Shown here: positions 1 through 11,900 of the stretch, in pieces | Layout: each line of letters begins with the position of its first letter | Numbering within the stretch: the stretch's first letter is position 1 | Assembly: GCA_947579605.1 (NCBI GenBank) | Contig: OX388313.1 | Span: forward strand, 4,774,001 to 4,838,000 | Direction: 5' to 3' | DNA: 64,000 bases | DNA from: Athripsodes cinereus | Lineage: Eukaryota; Arthropoda; Insecta; Trichoptera; Leptoceridae | Notes under the pieces: generated by a model | Told to the model about the DNA's origin: nothing | Seen by the model: the letters and a program-made list of their open reading frames with translations, nothing else | Databases searched by the model: none | Made by a program: the position numbers and the translations under genes

Positions 1-142
1 CTTGAGGGGTTTAACCGAATTCATAAATTTAAGAGAAATGAAAAATATAACATAAAGAAGAAGATAATAAATTTTGAAATGATTGTAAGCAAACAAAATG
101 ATATAATTATTTTATATAAAATACCGATAGTAAAGTACTCAC

Positions 143-3100
143 GGAACTAAAGATGCTGGAGGGTAAACAAGGTCTCCGATTGCCACCGTATCAATGAGCT
201 CCAAGTTCACTTTACGGAATTCCATTTGTTTCAGCGCAATAAAGTCGTATTTAACTGTGATCAATGCTTTATTTGTCAAAGTGACCAACCGCTCCTTCTC
301 GTTATCCCAAAGACTAATCCTATTGAAAAAAAAAATAACATATTTTGAACCACTCCAGATTAATCATTCCAATTGATCACACTCATCCATAGTCAACATA
401 TTTGAATAGGTATTAACTAGGTAGGTATGTTGTATATGATACACATAGATAATATGTGAACTTCCTTAAGGAGTGCACAACAAAGAGTTTCGACGCTAAT
501 GAATCGATTTAAGGCTTGGTTGAGAGTACTCTTTAAACGTAGGTAACATTCCCCTCTGTGTTGTCATGCTTATCATATGACTTGAAATTTTAGGAAGTTG
601 TATATATAGTTCAAACTCCTGATAAACTTCCACTTTGTAATCAATTTTTAGACGATTTTCTTAGAATTACTGTGTTTTCAAATTGGAAAGACATCAACAA
701 AATATGTTTGACATCTACACTTCTAGTAAGTAATAAATCCAGTTCCTGACATCCAATTGTGTCAAAAAAAATCATAACATAAAAAGAAAAAAATAAATAT
801 TAATTCTTATTTTTCTTTTTATTATATACTAGCTTTTATAACCCGGCAACGCTCGGGTTTAAAAACAGATATTCATCCAAATATGTGAGTTAAAACTACA
901 CAATCTTATTGAAAAAATGAACTTAAAATCTATTTAGCAGCAAAAAAAGTACATGTCATAATAATAATCAGCTCTATGCGTGCCAAAATCATATATACAA
1001 TACATACAGTTTGTCAAAAAATAGTTGACAAATAATCGAGGGCGCTGTTATCTTTCACATTGTAGCCCTATTCAAACATTGATTGTGTAAAAACGAAACC
1101 TTGTAAGAGAACCTACTTTCACATTACATTCATCACTTTCAATTCTCACTCTTTCTATCAGTCTCTTTCCGTGCATACATTTAGTTGCTGACTCTTTTTA
1201 TTATTCACTCTTTTAGTTCCAGACAAAAAAAAATCCTATAGCTAATAATAATAAGCTAGGACCTCTCCAAGTAAATGGACTTTTTACATACATACATATA
1301 TACCATCACGCCACTTCCCTCGCGGGGTAGGCAAAAAGGATTGAGCGCTTTTTCCTTCTATCCTTGCATACATCTTTCGCTTCCGTCACTGTCATACAAT
1401 TTCTCATGCATGCTCTCCTGTTCAATGTGCTCAACACGTGACCGCCCTGTAGGATTTGATTTAAATGATCTTGCTTTTGAACCTCGGACGTCCACGTCTC
1501 CGAGCACCATTCCTCTTAGCCAAATATATCTTCTTTGTCATTCTGTCCTCATTCATTCTTTCCACATGCCCAAACCATTGTAACATATTTATATTCATCC
1601 CTGTAACCACACCAACTTTCATTCCACATTCCTTTCGTAAATAACTGTTACACACACAATCTCTCAGACCTTTACCACACATCCTTCTCAACGATCTCAT
1701 TTCTACCACTTTCATCCTTCTCTAAACATGTCCACGTCTCACTTGCATACATGAGTGTTGGCACTAAGATAGCAGAGTGCACTAACCATTTAGCTGTGGT
1801 AGATATGTTCCTATTTGCAATTATTGGTCGGATTGCACCATTTACCTTATTGCCAGCAACTTTTCTCCTTTCAATCGCTTTCACACTTCCCATCTCTCGT
1901 GAACAAACTATCCAAGTACACACATTCGTCAACTTGCTCTAACACTTCGTTGTCAATCATTACCTGTCATACTGTTCTCTCACTTCCTCTTTCAAAGACC
2001 ATGACTTTGGACTTCTTTTACATGATAAAATCATTTAATAAATACTTAGCATTTTCACCTTCAGAAGCATATACTGGTTAAATGGCTGCATAATGATAGA
2101 CATCATCTAACTAAGGATATCCTCACAATTACACATCCATGAAAATATGCTGTTAACTGTAATATTTTACATTAAAGGGAAAATAAAACAGACTCGTAAT
2201 TATAATATAAAACTATTTAATAAAAACAGTAAAATAAATATAAGAAATATGTAGTGTAACATTCGACAGTGGACCGGTGTCAGAACCGTGGAGGAGCTGT
2301 TTCGCGCCGCCCAGGACAGGGAAGCTTTCTCTCAAATGGTCGTCAACGTCGGGGGGACCCGGCAAGACACATGAAGAAGAAGAAGAAGTGTAATACAAAT
2401 GCACTTTTTGGCGAATGGAGTAGATATCAAAATCATCCTGGACGGCCTTCCCTATGTTTTCTTTTATAATTCTTCTTATAGAACTCACAGATAATCCTGA
2501 AAGAAAAGAACATTGAAATTCATCAGCAATACAGTAATTTAACTTCCTAGAAACACGGGATTGTCATATAAGTGAGTCATCGAGACATTCCATACACAAT
2601 CATTTAATGATGCATTATTATTAAGCATCTGAGACATTCACTTCAGCTTTTTATTTAGCTTATTCTAATATTTGGTAAAATAATTTGCCTTTTTAAGTAA
2701 ATTCATTACATTAAATATATTTTAAGAAGGCACAGAATTGAATAGTAATCTTGTAATAGAAATACAATTAAGAGTCGTCAAACATAAAAAAAATACAATT
2801 TAAAATATTAAGACAGTGCTTACCAGTCAAATCAATGTTTTTTGGAAAACATTGTTAATCTACCAGCGTAGTTTTTGAGCTTCAAACTCCGCTTAACACT
2901 GGGAATATTTCTTGAAAACATTTTTTTTTAGATACACTACGTATTGTTTTATTCAGTTTTATATTTTTAAAGTCTTTTAAAATCAAAACAAAGTCCAAAA
3001 AATTTACCGGATCACCAAACGCCATACAATTGACAGATCGGACAGTGTTGCCAGTGTAACTAATTTGTGTTTTATCATCGGTACAAATATCTGTTGCATT

Positions 3101-5485
3101 AGAAAAAAAGGGAATCGTGAGAAAATAATTATTCTAAAGTAGCATTCACATTGCTTCACACTGGATGATCATTCAGAGTGTCAGGGTCAAACCTGTTCAT
3201 CGAAAGTGAACACGTCTGTTCACATTTGTTCATCCTATGCTCTCACTGCCATGTCAACACTTTCAGTCATGTTGTATTTTGACATATTTTCGTACAAAAA
3301 TATAATTAAATAAATTTTAACTAATTGTATTCCTTTGAGACATTTTAGCACTTATTACTTAGATGGACTTAGCAGTTTATGAATATTCCGGTTTTTATAC
3401 AGTCTGCCTAAAACCTCAGTACCCTAGAGAAAAATCATAACTTTCTTGTACATTTTTAAATTCTATTTAAATAATTTTTCACAGTGTTAATGCACCAACA
3501 TTAAATTAAATTATTGAGATTTACGAGTTATTGATATTCTCAATGCTCAATTTAACTCACATCCAAATTGGTACATTAAAAAACTCACTCTGTCAACAGC
3601 CATGATCCAATAACTTCTCCATCCTGATTGGGAAATATGAGAGTAGAGTTGCACTCGTCTATAGCAGCTTCAACTAAACCATTCCGATATGAAAAGTAAT
3701 CCGTTGCATTCTCAAAAGCAAACGGCACATTGTACTGGGGGATCATCACTGTGTTTCTATCATTTGTATCTGAAATAAAAAATAGCATATGAATTTTAAA
3801 AGGGCATCAGTGTTTACACTGTGAATGTTTCATTTAAATTATTTAAAATAATATAACAAGACACTTTACATGAGATAAAAGATATTAATAAAGTATTTAC
3901 CCCAGTAGGTAGACTAGAATTTATATAAGAGTGCACCGCTCATAGGGTGTCCATTATTTGAATGTATGATAAATAATATTTAAATTTTTTGTCTAATAAG
4001 AAGATTTTGTTTCTAGTTTTCATTCTTTATCAGATTTCATTGTTTCATTTTAGCAATATTATGATCTTAGGATTAGATTGTAAAATATCATAATATTAAA
4101 ATAATAATCAGGGCGAATTAAAATTCTAATTAAAAAGAAAACATTTATTTCAAAATCTTACAAAAATAACAAATATACATTGACATACATACAATCGAGA
4201 AAGAAACAATTAGAAAGCACTATTTTTTTTTTATTTATACAGTGAACGACTGTATATACCTCTGACATGAAAATATATATTATATACAGTGGTGGCCATA
4301 AGTATGGAAACCATTAACAAAATATATGAAAATGATCAATAGCAGGTATTTTTTCTTTTCGTGAGGACAACAAAGGAATAAATAAATATTAAAAATAATC
4401 ATTTCAATATTCCTAGTTTCTTTGCTTCACTCATGGTCACCATATTATTTTACGAAATTAGCGATATATTTTTCGACAAACTGACGTGCTCCTACTTCGA
4501 GATGTAAATGATTACTAACACATCCTTTAGTGATGAGTATACTACACACCACACAATGCACCAGCCAATCACAGCGATGCTACTCGGTTACTAATACAAT
4601 CACGTGTTCTGTAATACACTAATCACCTGTGACTGTGTGCGTAGTGCATTTCTAAAAAAAATCTACTTTACAGGTGCACTGCACCAGATAGAGCAACAAG
4701 TTGTAAATTAAAAAAAAAACATGTATTCTTATCTAATGTTTTAAACTCATTCAAATGTATCTGGCTTTGTATTTGAATAAACGAATTAATAAAATGTAGG
4801 TATTCAATCCTTCACGCTGCATCCCTTGTGGGGTGGAAAGAGAGGACGGAATGCCAATTTGATCTTTCCTTATACACCTTCTTCCCTTCCTCCAAATTCA
4901 TGCAGTGGCTCTTTTATGAAAATCTGATTAAGTCAAATGCTTCTTTGACATCTGCGGTTCATTACGTTCTTTCATTCAGACTTTGAATTATATTCTAAAC
5001 GGTGCCACTGAGGAATTATTACTTAAAAAGTGTCAAAATTACAATAAATTAAACAGCGTTTTTAATCCCTATCATTGTGACATTACATTACATCATTTAT
5101 AATCTGTTAGAAACAAATCAATACACCAGCTTACTTCATTCAAAGATACATTGTGCAATCTGTATAACTTAAGGACATGCCACATTCAGCACTTTAGTAA
5201 GGCAAAACACCTCTAATCTAGCACCTTATTGTAGCACCTATACAAAGTGATTTTACCTTGGTTTGACGATTCCGACATTGCAGGAGATAAAAAGTCATAA
5301 CCAGATGATATGGCTGATTGGTTTACAGACAACCCAGTAACTGTACCACCAGAAGAACTGACAGAAGGGTCAATTGTGGGTGGTGCTGGGCCCTGGCGTA
5401 CTGTGTCACTGTTATTCACGTTATTTAACTGCAATGTGCCCCCGTGATACTCCTCAACATTGTCGTCGTCTATAAAGTAACTCAT
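143..5485 (-). CDS. TPRG1L-like (tumor protein p63-regulated gene 1-like) protein, N-terminal exons, partial
   Basis: Three coding exons are visible on the minus strand: 5485-5257 (start ATG), 3769-3589 and 319-143. Donors are GTAAAA, GTGAGT and GTGAGT; acceptors are TTTCAG and AATAG. The junctions restore the frame (phase 1, then phase 2). Exon 1 encodes about 76 low-complexity Ser/Asn/Gly residues opening MSYFIDDDNVEEYHGG. Exons 2 and 3 encode the start of the hSac2 domain: a Tyr-Phe-rich helix, DGEVIGSWLLTE, then WDNEKERLVTLTNKALITVK and a KYDFIALKQ block. These match the TPRG1/TPRG1L family as I remember it (the vertebrate member is a presynaptic vesicle-associated protein). The last visible exon ends in phase 2, so the C-terminal half lies beyond base 1. 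The gene is head-to-head with ATAD3. Family call fairly sure; function in this animal is unknown. Confidence 0.85.
838..880 (+). repeat. Fragment of an 'actagct...cccgg.aa' interspersed repeat
   Basis: 'Actagcttttataacccggc' followed by 'aacgctcgggtt' resembles the end of the repeat pair at 30834 and 31955 ('actagctgacccgggaaacg'). It lies in TPRG1L-like intron 2. Only the end motif is recognisable; the class is unresolved. Confidence 0.4.
1286..2025 (-). mobile_element. 5'-truncated non-LTR retrotransposon (LINE), 3' part of the reverse transcriptase ORF
   Basis: Minus-strand frames, broken by frameshifts, encode fragments typical of the C-terminus of an APE-type LINE polymerase: VLVPTLMYASETWTCLEKDE, then EMRSLRRMCGKGLRDCV, then WFGHVERMNEDRMTKKIYLA and RNGARRRGRPRFK. 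It shares its 3' end with the copy at 34000-34930 (Ser-Ala-Tyr-Pro..Arg-Glu-Ala-Ala region, then TATGTATGTA-type tail). It lies in TPRG1L-like intron 2, in sense with the gene. It is dead: several frame breaks and no catalytic core. Confidence 0.85.
2255..2400 (+). mobile_element. LINE 3' terminus with (GAA)n tail
   Basis: The plus strand reads RQWTGVRTVEELFRAAQDRE and AFSQMVVNVGGTRQDT then stop, followed by a GAAGAAGAAGAAG tail. This is the typical extreme C-terminus and microsatellite tail of an RTE/CR1-like insect LINE. Only about 145 bp remain. Confidence 0.7.
3139..3330 (+). mobile_element. End fragment of the GTTCACATT-TIR DNA element
   Basis: Begins 'agcattcacattgcttcaca', then a 'ctggatgatcattcagagtg' block and a run matching the reverse complement of the right end of the element at 42687-43172 (roughly 43172 down to 43010). 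Only one terminus is present, so this is a partial copy. It lies in TPRG1L-like intron 1, about 260 bp downstream of exon 2 coordinates. Confidence 0.7.
4800..4935 (-). mobile_element. Probable LINE 3'-end remnant
   Basis: 'Cttcacgctgcatcccttgt' then 'ggggtggaaagagaggacgg' resembles the minus-strand 3' boundary of the other LINE copies here, which end 'ccccacctgggaaacggcgtgagg' on the plus strand. No coding frame survives. The assignment is weak. Confidence 0.35.
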
Positions 5486-5957
5486 GACAATAATATCCGC
5501 AGTTAACTTTTACACTGTTAACTTTTATAGTTTGATAATCCAATAAATAATCGGTATCAAACAAAGACGTCGAAAATTCTATAATTTGACAACTAGATGT
5601 CAATCAATGTCAATATTATTCGTCTCAAATTAATATTTTTTCTATGGATGCCATGGAATGATTATTTTGCTTAAAACAGTCACATTTTGAAATAAAAATT
5701 TAAAGTTTTACAAGTTCAAAACTTTTCAAATTTAAGACAACAATTATATTCTTGAAGCAAGTTATAATTTATTTTTTAAATATGTTTTTAGTTTTGATTG
5801 ACTAATATTATGATATTGAAAATCTCTCCAATCTTCTTTGAATTTGTTCTGTCATAGATGGGTATCTATGTAAATCTAACCCGTGCTGTTCGTTCGCAGC
5901 ATCGAGTGAGTTTTAGGTTATTTTTCAATTTAAAAATTTGGATGTTTGCGCAATAAG
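5486..5957. promoter_or_regulatory. Shared intergenic promoter region between TPRG1L-like and ATAD3
   Basis: These 472 bp separate the two divergent start codons and must hold both transcription starts unless remote 5' exons exist. A CRE-half-like GACGTC lies near 5566, followed by AT-rich sequence. No TATA box can be assigned with confidence. A four-codon upstream ORF (ATG 5942, TAA 5954-5956) ends one base before the ATAD3 ATG. I see no repeat insertion here, unlike most other intergenic stretches of the window. A bidirectional role is inference. Confidence 0.5.
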
Positions 5958-8900
5958 ATGGATAAAATGGGTTGGTTGTTTGGATATGGTAATAAAGCTC
6001 CTCAAATACCTGTGGATGGTGGTGAACAGCCTCCAGGAGGCGCGGGAGGGTCTGATGGCGGGGCAGCGCCTCCTCCCGATAACCTCACCAAAGCCGAGAA
6101 GAGGGCCATGGAGGCTTACAGATTCGACTCCAGTGCCTTGGAAAGAGCGGCTGCCGCGGCTAGAGAACTTGAGAGATCCAGTGAGTAATTTTTCCAACAA
6201 TTTCTAAATAATTTTCTGTTATGTTTCTGTGTGCATGAAATTCTTTATTTTAATTGCGTAATCTTGCGATACAAATAAATATTTCGAACATTATTCAAAT
6301 TTTCTTTATATTTCATGAATTAAATCTCGTCATGCACGACAATAATACTAATCTCTTCTTTTTTTTAACAAAGTGTCCTTACCTGTCAAGCTATTTGTGC
6401 AATTCTAAATTTAACATACCCCTAATAGAATAGGTCCTCCACTCTTTTCTGTAAGTTTTTTAGCGTTCTGTAAATGGGAATTCGTCGTAAATTTAATGCT
6501 TTCAATTCAGCAATGATGAGTTGTGTTATCCATCCTCATTCTTAGTTTTTGTGGCATGGAGAGGGCGACGTGCATGTTTATTACATGAAATTGGTGCATT
6601 CGTTACCGCATTTGTAGAAGATGCTGTAATTTCATGGATAGATAGATTGAACATCTCAATATTCAATATTGTTTATGAAGAACTGAAATAGCACTGAAAT
6701 AAAACAAAAAACATTTAAAGATCTATCAGCCAACTAAAATAGTAAAAGCGATAAGCTTTTTAGCTATCCCTCTACTAACATATTCTTATGGTCATGAACT
6801 GATTCTGATAAATATTAGATTAGAATCAGTACCTACTCCATTATCAAAAAAACATATGTTGGAACATCCTGCAAAATATTGGTAAAAACTGTTATCTTTT
6901 TAGGATTAATTTTTTTTCTATAAGTTATTTAATTTATTAGGACATGCCAAGGAAGCGTTGGAACTCAGCAAGTTGCAAGAAGCTACGAGACAACAAGAAC
7001 AGATGGCCAAGGTAAGAGAATACGAAGCTCACATTGAACAGGCCAAAGTTGAACAGAAAAGAATTGATCATGAAGAGAGAAGAAAAACATTGCAGGTTTG
7101 TTATATTTATAAATCTACATTAGTTTTATTACTTACGAGGTATCCACAGAGAATACACAGATAGCATCAGAATTTGACAAATCTGCCTTGACTTTGTTTA
7201 ATTTTTAAGTTTTTGAGTGTCCTATAAAGGGCAGGTATTCATTTAATATTACAGCTAAGACATTAAGCGTATTCTATTTAGCGTTGGGATGTGCCTGTAT
7301 TTTGAATGTATTATTTTTTATTGATACGAAAAGGACAATTTGTTTATACATTGAATGCAGTAGGTCAACTGGCTGCCTTACTGTGGAATAGGCCATGATG
7401 AGATAGATAGATAGACCAATCTGCCAATTAAGATATAATTCAAATTCGTTCATTTCCTCAAATAAGCATATACAATCAAATATAGTGTAGACATATTATT
7501 CCACTTTTATTTACTAGTTCTCAAATTATTCACAACTACTTTCCATTATACTTCCCTCCAAAACTTTCTCTGACTCCAGTCCACCTTTTTATACATTGTC
7601 CAGCTAATTCAGTCGAAGAACTTGAGTCTCAGTTCAGGGATAATTGTAGAGTTCTTAGTTTGGTTTCATAGATCAAAAGAAAACAGAAGTTAAGTTAAAT
7701 AACAAAACATTTATTCATGGTTCAAATTATTACTGTCCGGTTCAACACAAACAGACACACAGTTACATTTTACACAAGCGCTTAATATTATACAACAAAT
7801 TCTAAGTTAAAATTAATCAAGTCACTTATCACTATGTACAGTTTATTTTGATACAGGTTTCAATTATTGTTTAGCACTTTTAACACAAGTTATTTCTTTT
7901 CGGTTCAGCCACCGCCCAACGCAAAAGCGTCAGACGGGTGCTACCGAGGCCAGGGGCAGGGGACAAGTGAAGTTAGTTACAGAATGTTCAACATAGAGAA
8001 ATTTAACGGAAGTCAAAATAGAGTTTTATTTAATTTTTGCGGGACTCTTTCCTTCAAAAAAAAGTCAAATGGTAACTAAGTAAATTTTAATATGGAATAC
8101 TCTAATAATTATCTATTGTTATTTTTAACTACGACAATAGTTCAAATATCCACAGTATGCCAATAAAACTAATTCCACTTTGCGACCTCACTAGGCTAAA
8201 GCCTGTGTCGAGGCTGACAGTACAATCAGTAATATTTGTGCAAGAAACAAATTTAGACATCATAATAAACAGATTAGATACAACACATCAATAGAATATA
8301 GAGATCAGAAAACATTTGAGTATAGATCAGTGGCAAATTATAGAAAGAAATAAAAACTTGTTAGAGGATAGATAATACGACGTGCATATTAAGAATAAAA
8401 TATCTATTTATTTGAACAATATAATTGTACCAAAATCAACTAAAAGTATTTAGTTAATGGTTCCATAGATCAACAGCTCGACATTCTAATATTCGACTGG
8501 AGAGTACATTAGATCTCAGTGCACAGTGAATAAATATGTATGTTTTGTTGTAGGAAGAGACCAAACAACATCAAGCTAGAGCTCAGTACCAAGATCAGCT
8601 GTCTAAAAAGAGATATGAGGAGCAGTTGGCCATGCAACAGAGAGCTCAAGAGGAGAATCTCAGAAAGTGAGACAAGATTTTGAAATACCTTTTATGATTT
8701 TGTACATATTTTCCACAAAATTTCTAATACCCGTAATTGTCATTATCTTGGGAACTAAAGAGGGACATCCAGGCCTACGGAAACCTTTTGAATAAAAGAG
8801 CAGTGCTGTTTTGTAAAAGAAATGATATTTAGATCTCTCATACTTTTTAAATTTAAAAAGGTAATATTTTGTAATGATTGGGATTAGTTTATATTTCATT

Positions 8901-11900
8901 TCATCTTTGTATTGATAATTTCGAATGTGCTATTTGGAAGACATTGTAATACTATAAACATAAAATAACAATCTCACTAATGTGCGCTGTTGTAAAATAC
9001 TTGCGTTATTGTTTATGATATTGCTCTTTTTTTATGTAGCAACGTAAAGATAAAATAAATAAATAAATTTCAGACAAGAAGAGTCTGTGGCCAAACAAGA
9101 AGCTCTTCGCAAGGCCACCATAGAACATGAAATGGAGTTAAGAGAGAAGAACAAGATGAAGTTGATAGAAGCTGAAGCCAAGGCCAAGGCCAAAGCAGAT
9201 AGGGACAATAGGGATATCACACTGGAACAAATTAGATTAAAGGCACAAGAAAATAGAACTACAGTACTCGAAGGAATCAAGTAAGAGGAGTTTATTTTCT
9301 CTACATTTATGTATGTTTATACACATATTATGGCAACAATAGACTTCTGTAAGGTCAGTTTATTGGTTGCCCCACTTCTGAGAAATTTAGTGATGGTACA
9401 AATAAAGGAATAAAATATACTATGTAAACATATTTGTAATTTTAAATAAAAACAAATTTATAGATAAGTATCAAAAGGGTATAAAAAATGTATTGGTTTT
9501 ATGAATTTCTATATTTGATTATTTAATTTCTATATTAATTTTTAGAACGGCGGGCAATGTTTTGGGAGCTGGACTCAACGCCCTGGTGACAGATTGGGAC
9601 AAGACTCTCACAGCTGTCGGAGGACTCTCCATGTTGGCTCTGGGTGTCTATACCGCCAAAGGGGCTACATCTGTCACTGCTAGATATATTGAAGCTAGAA
9701 TAGGTAAGTGTGGCGTAATTATTTTTATGTTTATATATCTGTGTTCCAGAAGGAATCTACACTACCTCATTAGTCGTTATTATTCAGTATGACCGAAAAA
9801 GTTTTTTTTATTAAAATAACATTTGCATTACTTGTCACATGTCCATTAACGTGAAATCACCTCAATAATGATTATGAGTCATTGCTACTAACTATTTGGA
9901 ACGGAATAATGGCATTTTGCTTTGACAGAAATTTGCCTTAATTTTTTTCTATGCATATTACAAAAAGTAATGCATTTTAAAATTGGTGAATATACCATCA
10001 AAAGAGCATAAAATGGACTGAATGACTTTGCTCATAAGTCACTTTGGCCTGAATTTGACTTAGTATAGTTTTGCTCTAACTTACAGATATAATTTTTTTG
10101 ATATCCATGCCAACTTATTCTTAAAAGCAAATGATCTAGAGTTTGTGTGTTCACATTGTTAAAAGACATTTTAAACATATTTGATATCAAGCTAACTTGA
10201 CGAAAGCGCTTGAGTATTAATAAATCAACAGTGAAAAGTAAAACAGTGTTTTATTGATATCAAATATGTTCTTAAAAGCAATTTTTTTACCTCAGTTAAT
10301 TTCATGACTTCAAATGATACTAATTGAAGCATTCACCAATAGCTGCTTCCCCACTTAGTGAATGAATGGTGTAGATCAGTGATTCCCAAATTATGGTACA
10401 CATGCCACCAGTGGTACGCGACAATTATTAAGGTGGTACGCAAGCAGCCATGGCCATAGGACATACACAGTAAATAATTAGATAAAACGTTTTTAAATTC
10501 AGTTCAGTGGTACGCAACTGATTTATAATTTCGTGTGTGGTACGCGAAACTAAAAGTTTGGGAACCACTGGTGTAGATGAATGCTGCTCTGTCTTCTGTC
10601 TCTCATTTCTTCTCTTCGACGATTTAGAAAAGAAAAAAGATGGAGATGAAAATATTATTATAGTTTGTTATCAGACAGGCAGCTAAGCTGATATGTCTGA
10701 TCTCAACACAACTGTCACAATAACAACCATCAGGCCCAACAAAATTTTCACAACTTTAATGAGTTAAGTTTGATCTCTTTCTTTTATCTATATTTACAAT
10801 AGGAATAAAATAGAGAGTTTTCATTTACACTGTTCGTTCAGTATAGAATAACTATTCTCTAACTAAAATATTTCTTTTTCATTTTCTTCTTTATGTGGGT
10901 TGTTTCATCTTCTAAACATTTGTGACCACCATGGCAAAAGCTTCATGGTCTTGTACAACTTCTCTAGTCCTGTTGCTCATGTTAGTAAATTATTTTAGAA
11001 ATTAAACATCCATGTATAGTCATGATTTGTAAAGTTCATTATTTATTTTTTGCAATAGGTAAACCAACTCTGATAGGTGAAACTACACGATTCTCAATTT
11101 TGGAAACTTTAAAACATCCGGTGCTGACCTTTAGGAGGATGTACTCTTATTACAAAAGGCCAAAGGACGCTCTGGCAGGAGTGGTACTGGAACCCAAGTT
11201 GGAGGAGAGACTGAGGGATGTGGCCATAGCAACTAAGAACACTAGACAAAATAAGGGGATGTATAGGAATATATTGATGCATGGACCACCTGGTACGGGA
11301 AAAACACTCTTTGCCAAGGTTTGTTTAATTATTTAAAATTTGGTGTTTTTTTGATTTATTATGGAACTTTGTGCTTTTTCTTAAAACAGATGAATCTTGA
11401 TTTATGGTCCATAATCATTTTTATATTTTTGATTGTGCATTGTCTACAATATCAATTGTTATTCAGTATCAAATCATCAGTTTTATATAAAAAAAAATAA
11501 TTGCAAAATATTTTTTTTAGAAATTGGCGAATCATTCTGGTATGGAGTATGCTATAATGTCTGGAGGTGATGTGGCTCCTATGGGCAGAGATGCAGTGGC
11601 AGCTATACATAAAGTATTTGACTGGGCTAATACTAGCAGAAAAGGTAGACTATCTCTCTATTTATATATATTTACCATCAAGGTATAATTGTAAACAATG
11701 GACTAGCTGTATGTAATGAATATGCATGGTTTTTGGCTTCTTTGTGAATGAAAGATCTGTTTTTTGCAGGAGTTTTACTTTTCATTGATGAAGCAGATGC
11801 ATTTCTTCGCAAGCGTTCCTCAGAGAAGATATCTGAAGATCTGAGAGCAGCTTTGAATGCCTTCCTCTACAGAACATCAGAGCAGAACTCTAAATTCATG

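Larger units (their letters stand above)
6181..8553 (+). other. ATAD3 introns 1 and 2 (around exon 2, 6941-7095)
   Basis: Intron 1 is 760 bp and intron 2 is 1458 bp. Each carries one copy of the high-copy dispersed repeat described below (about 6430-6650 and 7195-7405). Intron 2 also has a GC-richer patch near 7905-7975 without a recognisable reading frame, and a segment at about 8170-8215 that recurs in diverged form near 48695-48740. I found no exon in the rest. Confidence 0.7.

Noticed and set aside
5925..6207. Other-frame and antisense ORFs overlapping ATAD3 exon 1
   Set aside because: They do not continue across the splice sites and match no family; the ATAD3 frame does.
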